Source: Coniferiporia sulphurascens
Lineage: Eukaryota; Basidiomycota; Agaricomycetes; Hymenochaetales; Hymenochaetaceae
Length of the DNA stretch: 64,000 bases
Reading direction: 5' to 3'
Assembly (NCBI GenBank): GCA_002794785.1
Contig: NBBA01000012.1
Location: 124,001-188,000 of the forward strand
Positions within the stretch are counted from its first letter, which is position 1. Each line of letters begins with the position of its first letter. Of the stretch, positions 55,553 through 64,000 are shown one piece after another. The notes under the pieces are model-generated. The model had not been told where the DNA came from and made no database searches. It was given only the letters and a program-made list of their open reading frames with translations. The position numbers and the translations under genes are program-made.

Positions 55553-57830
55553 TAGAGAAACTCTCTGTCCTACAGTGGAATGCTGCCCGCTCACTAGCGG
55601 TGATACATTCCCTAATCCCCGTCCTTACAACTGACCCCTCCCCCCCGCACCTAATTCTTATTCAGGAACCACCCTGGTATCAAATAGGCCTGCAACCTTC
55701 ACTTACCGACCTGACCAGCACCCCGGTCCTCAATGTCCCAACCATCCCAGGCTACGTGCCAGTTCTACCACCAGAGGTTCATCCTCAGGTAGTCACATAT
55801 GTATCCAGGGCCCTCCCCCCAACCTCCTGGTCGATCCTTAGAGCCACATCTCACGGCACCAACATACTGATGGTGGAGGTACAATCCCAACTCACCCTCT
55901 GGGTGTGCAACTACTACAGCATGCACCCCCTGGACCAAGAGAACACCTCCCCCCAGTACCCAGGTGAGTCCTTCTTATTATCACTCCCCTCGGTGCTAGC
56001 CACCACCCTACTTGTGGCGGGCGACTTCAACCATTGCCACCACACATGGTCCGAATTCCCCATCCCACGACAAGATGACTTGGGGGCGCAACCCCTTGAT
56101 GACTTTTTCCGTGGGCATGGCCTGGCGCCTGCCCATCTTCCTGACTCTGACTCCTGGCCCGACGGCAATCATCGTCGGTGCCCTATTGACATGATTTGGG
56201 CCCCACCCGCAGTCAACCCCAACTCTATTTTAGACTCGGCCACCTCCGACCCCTCACCATTGTCTGACCATGCCATCCTGTGATGGTCACTGCCGTTTCG
56301 GCCCCCACCGCCCGTCTTAAAGACACGCCAGCTACTCCCAGCCAACAAGGAAGAATGGACCGACATTGCTTCCCTCTCCTCGAAGCAGCCTTCCGCCTAC
56401 CAGGGCTTGACAACCATGCCCTGGACATCAAAGCCAAAGCGGTCATCGACTCTATGGTCGCCACCCTCCAGCCATTCACCCGTCTCTCAAAGCCATCAAA
56501 AACGGAAGTCCCATGGTGGTCACCCCACTGCAAGACCCTCCTTTCTGCCATCCAGATGTCCACCACCCCCCTTCAGTGATCAGCAGCTCGACGCGCCTTT
56601 AAAAGAGGCGTCAGGATGGCCAAATGGCAGTTTTACGCCAACCAGGCATTGGAAGCAGACGCCTCCAACATATGGAGCTGGGCCAAGCATGGCCTCGGCA
56701 ACCGACCGACTTCTATCCCCTCGCTCAAACGATGAGATGGCACCTTCACCCAAATGGATGATGAGAAAGGTGAGCTTTTCCATGAAACTTTCTTCATGCC
56801 CCCCCACCCCAGGCAGCAGCCAACACCCCGCTGCCACCACCCCAACCAGCTGCCCCACCTATACTCCTCGCAGAGCTCATGGGGGCACTGGCCGACACAT
56901 CCAACTTGTTGGCTCTGGGCCTCTCAGGAATAGGTTACTGCCCCCTGAAATGGGTGGTGGACGCCTACCCAACGAGATTCTTACACTTTTCAACAACTGT
57001 CTGCACCTGGGGCACCACCCTGAGTGCTGGTGGGCAGCAAAGGTTGTAATGCTTAGGAAGCCTAACAAGAAGGACCCCTTTTCGCTGTGTTCATACCGGC
57101 CCATCACCCTCGAGGAGACCCTTGGGAAACTCCTCGAAAAGATAATCGCTAACTGGCTCCAGTACCTTGCAAACACGAGGGACTGGCTGCCACCCAACCA
57201 ATATGGGGGGCATCAAGGCCATTCGGTCTACGATGCCGCCCAACACCTTCTACAGATTGCGGAATGCGCCCACTCAGAGGGCCTTGTGTGCTCGGTCCTT
57301 GTGGTTGACATTCAGGGTTTCTTCGACTCGGTGCACCCTCAGCTCCTCCACCGACAACTGTTGGACCTCGGTTGTGCACCAGACATGGCTGACTGGTGTT
57401 TGTCCTTCATGATGGACTGGCAGGTTACAGTTGCCTTTGATGGTACCACCCTCCCTACCACCCCAAAACCTGACTTCGGCACCCCCCAAGGATCGCCAGT
57501 CTCCCCCATCCTGTCAACAATATTTGCAGGGGTGGTCCTCCGGCACTTTCACCAAGCCAGCACCACCACCCTGGCATATGTTGATGACCACTTACTTATC
57601 TGCGTAGGCCCTTCAGTGGCATCCAACTGCCGCACCCTAGCCTGCACCTACCACCAACTGGACACCCTCTTCGGCACCATCGGTCTCAACATCGAAGCCA
57701 CCAAAACGGAGTGCCTCCACTTCCACCCCCCCCGACGACGCACCGGCTATGATGGCTGGGACACCACGGGGTTCAGGTCGACCCTAACACCCTAATCCGC
57801 CCCTCAATCCCACTTCAGTGGTTGGGGATC
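55549..57830 (+). pseudogene. LINE-11 ORF2, 5' part (EN and RT)
   Basis: MIEKLSVLQWNAARSLAVIH overlaps the ORF1 stop (ATGA). EN: LIQEPPWYQIG, VAGDFNHCHHTWSE, CPIDMIWAPP, SDHAIL. RT: LRKPNKKDPFSLCSYRPITL, VDIQGFFDSVH, GTPQGSPVSPILS, AYVDDHLLI, GLNIEATKTECLHF. TGA stops at 56281-56283 and 56577-56579, plus KR/TGA/DG near 56733; frameshift near 56970. The YVDD box is intact. Ends by truncation. Confidence 0.88.
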
Positions 57831-58146
57831 TTTTTATTATTATTATTATTATTATTATTCCTGCAGTATTACATAATTACAAGCTGCCCCCCGAAGGGGG
57901 GCCCTAACTACATAACAACAGAGGCGCCTGTCATCACGCAATGCACGAAACTGGGCGGGGCCCTGCTCCCTGAAGGGTGCCAAGGTGTGAAGGGCCCCTA
58001 TTCATAGAGAAATGAAGAAGAGGGAGGAATACATATCGCTACAATGATACCAAATGGATGAGTGCAGGCAAAGGAGGTAGCTTAGAATGGAGAACAGGAG
58101 GGTGAGAGCACCGGCCGGGATGTATGATTAGGAGTCCTAAAGGCGG

Positions 58147-61100
58147 TCACAGGTCAGAGAGAAAGGGTGGGAGCGTACCTGAGAGCTCCAAGAGAGCCGG
58201 GTCCGAGTCCTGGGTATGGGGTCCGAGCATACGGCGCATGTAGTCCCTAAGGAGGTCCAGGTCCATGTCCTCATCGGTGGGGTAGCCGTCTAGTTCCATT
58301 GCGGCAAAAGCTAGGCGAATGGCGCTTGCGGTTCTGTTTGAGAGGCGGTTCAGGTGCCCCATCAGCCTAAGCCAACGGCACAGAACCGGTATAAGGTTTT
58401 CCTCTGCCCATTCTGAGTGGTGGGCTGGGAGGGGGATTTTGGCTGGCCAGATGCGCCGAATCCAGGGTTGGAAGGTAGAACACCCGCCTAGAATGTGGGC
58501 GGTCATCTGTGCTGGCCATGGTGGGTGGTTATGCCACCTGCAGTGGGAGATCAGGCCATGCCTGCGTCGGTAGGCTGAGTCAAAGCTCAGCCAGTAGCCC
58601 CCATAGGGGCCGGCACGACAGAGGACTTGCGCTACTGCAGAAAGGTGGTGTCGGGGGTGGTCCACAGAGTGGGTAAGCAACTTCCGTGGGTGACGGGATG
58701 GGATGCCGTGTATGGCCAAATATTTATCGGCAGTGGAGGCTAGGGGGCGGGCCAGGGATAGCATCCACCATTCGACCAGAGTCTTGGTGGCCACTTCCTT
58801 TAGGGCGGATATGGAGGGCACAAGTTGCGAGGGGGGGAGCTGTTAAGCTCAATGGTTTACACGGTGATTGACGTCGGGGCTTCCTGATTGTCGGAACTGA
58901 TGGTACGGCAACGGGGCTTCCTAGATGTCGTAAGTCGGGGATGATCGTCGGTGGGGCTTCCTGATCGACGATGTGGACGCGGTAGGCTTCTTATAGCGAC
59001 TTGGGTTACGATGAAGCGACCAATGGCCAGAAGGCACACTGTAGACTGGTGGTAGCAGATAATGGGCTTGTATGAACAAAGAGCACAAGCTTAGGGCTTG
59101 TGCTACTGAAGTTACATGCTTATATGCTACTCTGTGTGTTTACTACTGTAGCGACTTGGTTAGGTATGTTTGCCAGACTATGGAAGGTCATGGAAACGCA
59201 AGGAAGGCCTTGGTAATGCAAGTACGGTGATCAGTAAGCAAAGCACGTCATGATGATGTAGTAAGGCGTCATCATGGCGTCTTATGGCATAAGTCGAATG
59301 AGGATGAGTAAGGCAGAGAAATGGGGGAGTTGTGCTGACTGATGATGATGAAGAGGAAATGAGTCAGCGCATAAAGGAAAGTAAAGGAAAATTGTAACAG
59401 GAGCTCTGTGGCGAGTTTTGCTTCGTCATCAGCCCATTCGTTTCCAGGGATGTCCGAGTGGCCCGGACACCACACGAAGTGGATGGTGAGATCTGGATGC
59501 GAGTCCAGAAGCGTCTCGACCCCCGCCTTCCAAAGGTGGAGGAGATGGGCGCCTGGAATGGCAGCCCAGTTGTGGAAGAGGTTGAGTGCCATCAGCAAAT
59601 CAGATAGAAAGAACAGGTCTGATGCGACAGGCAGATGTGTGTGGAGGCAGTGCGTGGCCCAGCCAGGGGCGGTGGTGAGAGAAAAAATTTACATGTCCGT
59701 GGCTGTGGCACAGGTGGGGGAGGCAAGTCGGCGAGACCGGAGTTTGGTTCGGCCGAGCATGGCACAGATAGCAGATCTCGAGGCTGTTCCAATGCGGGAG
59801 CCATCTGTGAAGACCTGGAGGTGGGGGATGGTGCTGAGGTCTAGGGCAGCCTGCACAAACTCTTTGCGCTTGTCACCTGTGACTGGGAGGGAGGGGAGGG
59901 TGAAGGTGACCTGTCCACCTGTAAAGGCCAGGGGATCCATCCAGGGGGGGTGCGTGTATGCAGGGACTGGTTGTACCTGAGGGACTCGGACCTGCAGAGA
60001 AAGGGAAAAAGGTCTATTAGTTACATTACGGAAACATTTGCGGCCAATAGAGTGGGGGGTGCGCCACAGGCGCAGGGAATGGGACGTTTTTAGATATTCA
60101 AAGTAAAAAGAGAGGGGAGGGACTGAGCATAAAAAGTTTGTAGAAAAAGGGGAGGCGCCCTTATAGATGCCTAGTATCCACCGGCAGGCCGTGTTTTGCA
60201 CAGACTGGAGGCGGTTTATTAGGGTTTTCTGGCAGCGGCCATGGTACCAGACTGGGGCGCCCCATGCTAAGACGGAGTGGACACAGCTGGTGTATAGTCG
60301 CCAGAGGAGGAGGGCCGATACTCTGCGTTCGGTGTTACCTAGGATGTGGAGGGCAGCGAGAGTGGAGAGCCCCTTAGAGCGCATTCTCTCTACGTGGGGC
60401 TTGAAGGTCAGGCCTGGGTCCCACCAAATCCCGAGCCACCTAGGTGGGTGGGAGGGTCGGATGAGGGTGTTGGGGTCGATTTGGATCCCGGCAGTGTCCC
60501 AGCCATGATAGCCGACTCAGTGCTGAGGTGGGTGAAAGTGGAGTGCCTCTGTTTTGGCGGCTTCGATGTTGAGGCCGATGTCACCAAAGAGGCCATCGAG
60601 TTGGTGATATGCGTTGGCTAGTCGCAGCAGTTGGATGCTACTGAGGGGCCGACACATATTAGTAAGTGGTCGTCAACGTATGTGAGTGCGGTAGTGCCGG
60701 CCTGTTGAAAGTGCCAGAGGACCACACCTGCAAATATTGTTGATAGGATGGGGGAGACAGGCAATCCTTGAGGGGTGCCGAGGTCGGGTTTTGGGGCGGT
60801 TGGGAGGGTGGTGCCGTCAAAGGCAACTGCGACCTGCCGATCCATCATGAAGGAGAGGCACCAGTCCGCCATGTCTGGCGGGCACTGGAGCTCCAGCAGT
60901 TGCCGGTGGAGGAGGTGGGGGTGGACCGAGTCGAAGAAGCCCTGTATGTCGACTGCTAATACCAAGCACACAAGGCCCTTCGCATGGGCATTCTCTGCTA
61001 TCTGTAGAAGGTGTTGGGCAGCGTCATAGACTGAATGTCCTTGATGCCCCCCATACTGGTTAGGTGGCAGCCAGTCCCGCTTGTTAGTGAGGAACTGGAG

Positions 61101-62713
61101 CCAGTTAGCGATTATCTTTTTGAGCAGTTTCCCTATGGTCTCCTCGAGGGTGATGGGCCGGTATGAGCACGGTGAGAACAGGTCCTTCTTATTTGGCTTC
61201 CAGAGCATAACCACTTTTGCTGCCCACCAGCACTTGGGGTGGTGCCCCAAGCGGAGACAGTCGTTGAAAAGTGTTAGTATCTTGTCGGGGTATGCGTTGA
61301 CCACCCATTTCAGGGGGCGATAGCCTATTCCCAAGAGGCCCAGAGCCGATAAGTTAGAGGTGTTGGCCAGTGCCCCCATAAGCTCACTGAGGAGTATCAG
61401 CAGGGCAGCTGGTTGGGGTGGTGGTGGTGGGTTTGGGTCCGCTTGTGTGGGGGGGGGGAGGACTGAAGAAAGTTTCTCAAAATAACTCACCTTTCTCATC
61501 ATCTGACTGGGTGAAGGTGCCGTCCTGCCGTCTGAGGGATGGGATGGGTGTGGGGCGGGTGCTGAGGCCCTGTTTGGCCCAGGTCCAGATGTTGGAGGCG
61601 TCCGCTTCGGCCGCCTGTTCGGTGTAGAACTGCCGCTTGGCCATGCGCACTCTGCGTTTGAAGGCATGTTGCGCTGATGCTCACTGGAGGGGGGTGGTAG
61701 CCATTGAGATAGTGGTCAGTAGGGTTTTGCATGTTGGCATCCACCAGGGGACCTCCGTTTTCGACAGTTTCGAGAGGCAGGTGAATGGCTCGAGGGCTGT
61801 CACCATGGCTGATACCATGGCTTCGGCTTTGTTGTCCAGGGTGAGGGTGTCGCCAACTGGGAGGTTGAAGGCGAGGTCCAGTAGAGGGAAGGCAATGTCG
61901 GTCCACTCCTCTTTGTCAGCTGGTAGGAGCCAGCGGGTCTTGAGGACCGGAGGTGGGGGCCGAAAAGGGATTGACCAGCATAGAATTGCATGGTCTGACA
62001 GTGGGGAGGGGTCGGAGGTTGCTGAGTCCAGAATGGCGTCAGGGTTAACGGAGGGGGGGGGCCCAGATCATGTCTATGGGGCACCTAAGGCGGTTGCCGT
62101 CGGGCCTTGAGTCCGCGTCAGGTAAATGGGCAGGCGCTAGGCCGTGCCCATGGAAAAAGTCGTCAAGGGGTTGTGCCCTCAATTCCTCTGGCCATGAGGC
62201 AGGGAGTTCGGACCATGTGGGGTGGCGACGGTTGAAGTCGCCTGCCACAAGGAGGGTGGTGGCTATTGCCGAGGGGAGCAAGAAAAGGAAAAGCTCACCT
62301 GGGTACTGTGGGGGGGCCCCGGCCCGGTCCGGGGGTGACATGCCATAGTAGTTGCACACCCGGATCGTGAGGGAGGATTGGATTTCCACAGTGATGATGT
62401 CGGTGCTGTGTGAGGCAGTTCCAAGCACTGACCATGAAGTTGGGGGGAGGGAGTGTGCCATGTAGGTGACTACCTGAGGGCGTGAATCGGGGGGTAGGAC
62501 CGGTGTGTAGCCTGGGATGTTGGGGACATTAAACACTGGCATACCAGTGGGGTCAGTGAGGGATGGTTGCAGGCCTATTTGGTACCAGGGTGGTTCCTGT
62601 ATAAGAATCAGGTGCAGTGGTGAAGGGGAGTCAGTAAGGAGCAGAATCAGGGAATTTATTGCTGCAAGTGAGTGGGCAGCGTTCCACTGCATGACGGAGA
62701 TGTCTCCAATCAT
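58147..62713 (-). pseudogene. LINE-12 ORF2: EN-RT-RNase H, split by LTR A5
   Basis: EN: VMQWNAAHSLAAINS, LIQEPPWYQIG, VAGDFNRRHPTWSE, RCPIDMIWAPP, then a frame change near 62050. RT: LWKPNKKDLFSPCSYRPIT, VDIQGFFDSVH, GTPQGLPVSPILS, TYVDDHLLI, then frame loss near 60620. RNase H: FTDGSRIGTASRSAICAML, WCPGHSDIPGNEWADDEAK. A5 interrupts between ATELL and SQLVPSISALKEV-like sequence. Tail: HCRWHNHPPWPAQMTAHILG, ending LPPFLSDL. Length without A5 is about 1,330 codons. Confidence 0.88.
58841..59399 (-). mobile_element. Solo LTR, family A, copy A5 (559 bp)
   Basis: TGTTAAGCTCAATGG...AAATTGTAACA with direct repeat GGAGC on both sides (58836-58840, 59400-59404). Removing it restores the LINE sequence GGGGGGGAGCTCTGTGGCGAG present uninterrupted near 50735. 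Confidence 0.95.
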
Positions 62714-64000
62714 GACTCCTCCATCTGTTCGAAGGTGGGCTCGTCCCCAATGGCCTCCAGGATTTGGCGGTATCGCTTCTTCTTGGGGCAGGACGGGAGG
62801 GTGGCGGGTGGTCGCCCTTGCAGTTGGTGCAGTGGCGAGGGTGTGGGCATGGGTCGGCTTCGGCCACAGCATTGGTGGCGCAGTGGGCACAGTTCTTGTG
62901 GTGGTTGTGGGTAAGGTGATTACCCCCACAGTCCGCACAGCAGGCTTGAGCATGGCACCCTTTAGTTCCATGTCCGAGGCCTTGGCAGCGCTCACACTGG
63001 GTGAGGCTGGTGTTAAGCTCAACGGTTACGCGGTGATCGACGTCGGGGCTTCCTGATCGTCGAGATTGATAGTACGGCAACGGGGCTTCTAGATGTCGTA
63101 AGTCGAAGGTGATCGTCGATGGGGCTTCCTGATCGGTAATGTGGACGCGGTAGGCTTTCTATAACGAGTCGGGTTACGACGAAGCGACTAATGGTCAAGG
63201 GGCACACAGTAGACTGGTGGTAGCAGATAATGGGCTTGTATGAACAAAGAGCACAAGCTTAGGGCTTGTGCTACTGAAGTTACATGCTTATATGCTATTC
63301 TATGTGTTTGTTACTGTAGCGACTTGGTTAGGTGTGTTTACCAGACCCTGGGGGTCATGGAACTCAAGGGAGTGCCTTGGTAATACAAGTACGGTGATCA
63401 GTAAGCAAAGCACGTCATGATGGTGCAAGAAGGCGTCATCATGGCGTCTTATGGCGCAAGGCGAATAAGGATGAGTAAGACAGAGGAATGGGGGAGTTGC
63501 GCTGACTGATGATGGTGAAGAGGAAGTGAGTCAGCGCAGGAAGGGGAAGTAAAGGAAAATTGTAACAGCTGGGGCGTATGGGAGGTACAGAGAGGTGGAG
63601 GGAGGAACCGAAGAGCCAAACCCGTGGGCGCTTAAGGAGGTGCTCTCGGATGGACCCATTGGGGTCGACGAAGGAGAAGGCCACCAGGCACTTGCTCAGG
63701 GAGGGCAGGTGTTCGGGGGTTGTGGCAAAGTGGGGGGCAACTATGAAATCCAAGAGGCAAAGAGATGGGTTGTTGGTGACTTTGGCCAGGAGGACGGTCT
63801 TGGAGATGGTGTGCTCGTTCTGGCCGAAGTGGTAGTCCTTGCAGGGTACCATTGAAATCTGCAGGGAGGACCTAGGCTGAACTCAGGAGGGGGTCAGTTG
63901 GAATACCTTGGGGGCCTCGGCCCCCTTGGTAGTGCACCTGTCACGCATGTGGTGTGTGAAAGCCTCCGCATGCCGGTCAATAATCGTGGCTGTGGAGGGG
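62710..64000 (-). pseudogene. LINE-12 ORF1 (partial), split by LTR A6
   Basis: The window ends inside ORF1. Left of A6 the minus strand reads SLTQCERCQGLGHGTKGC (knuckle CX2CX4HX4C), CCADCGGNHLTHNHHKNC, CAHCATNAVAEADPC and CTNCKGDH, ending just before the ATGA overlap. Right of A6: MVPCKDYHFGQNEHTISK, VAPHFATTPEHLPSL, AFSFVDPNGSIREHLLKRP and VWLFGSSLHLSVPP. These match the ORF1 C-terminal halves of LINE-1, -8 and -11. Confidence 0.88.
63011..63567 (-). mobile_element. Solo LTR, family A, copy A6 (557 bp)
   Basis: TGTTAAGCTCAACGG...AAATTGTAACA with direct repeat GCTGG on both sides (63006-63010, 63568-63572). Same internal hairpin (AGCACAAGC/GCTTGTGCT) as the others. Confidence 0.95.

Larger units (their letters stand above)
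53443..57830 (+). mobile_element. LINE-11: LINE with complete 5' end, 3' part lost
   Basis: Starts CATCCTTCTTGACCAGTAAC, has ORF1 (53501) and ORF2 (55549) and stops in the RT thumb (QWLGI-like, TGGTTGGGGATCT) where LINE-12's (AAT)n tail begins. Most similar to LINE-8. No 3' end, so its target duplication cannot be tested. Confidence 0.9.
57831..64000 (-). mobile_element. LINE-12: near-complete LINE, 5' end beyond the window
   Basis: Minus strand: (AAT)n tail from 57832, UUCG hairpin, ORF2 from 62713 to 58147, and ORF1 from the window edge to 62710. It hosts two solo LTRs (A5 in RNase H, A6 in the ORF1 zinc-knuckle region), both with exact 5-bp duplications. Its ORF2 start (MIGDISVMQWNAA) groups it with LINE-6. 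Confidence 0.92.

Overview
The window looks like repeat-rich nuclear DNA from a filamentous fungus, most likely a basidiomycete (Agaricomycete). The recognisable host genes are typically fungal (YPD1, SHE9/MDM33, CHL1), they carry many 50-80 bp GT-AG introns, and the rest is dominated by non-LTR retrotransposons (LINEs) and solo LTRs. No rRNA, tRNA, CRISPR or prokaryotic-style operon was seen.

Layout. 1-4,200: gene-poor DNA with two adjacent pogo-like MITEs, each carrying a solo LTR of a different family, plus a Ty3/gypsy RNase H scrap. 4,222-11,739: the only compact host-gene island: YPD1 (-), SHE9/MDM33 (+), a SAM-methyltransferase-like gene (-) and CHL1/DDX11 helicase (+), arranged as divergent pairs. 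11,740-20,785: solo LTRs, palindromic repeats, a fragment of an AsaB/GA4-desaturase-like oxidoreductase, and a decayed multi-exon minus-strand gene with a faint HECT-like segment. 20,786-64,000: at least twelve LINE copies or fragments stacked into one another on both strands.

The intact LINE plan is about 6.4 kb: a 5' end beginning CATCCTTCTTG; ORF1 (low-complexity N-terminus, conserved middle, C-terminal CCHC knuckles); ORF2 of about 1,330 residues (endonuclease, reverse transcriptase, RNase H, Cys/His-rich tail) starting inside the ORF1 stop as ATGA; and a 3' UTR with UUCG-type GC hairpins and an A-rich or (AAT)n tail. LINE-1 (20,786-27,198) and LINE-8 (38,684-45,356) are bounded by target-site duplications of 15 and 12 bp, and LINE-3 by a 13-bp one. 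Most ORFs are broken, often by CGA-to-TGA changes that suggest CpG decay.

Three smaller families are defined by target-site duplications read directly from the sequence: family A (six copies, mostly about 560 bp, TG...CA, solo LTRs), family B (six copies of 255-258 bp, 5-bp duplications, no TG...CA ends), and a single 1,350-bp TG...CA element (Y). The most unusual object is a 2.1-kb chimeric retroelement at 47,519-49,610. It joins a LINE-like 5' start and a 1.26-kb non-LINE body (XR) to the last 0.8 kb of a LINE and has its own 13-bp duplication, as expected for a non-autonomous partner of the LINEs. The nesting gives a relative order of insertions.
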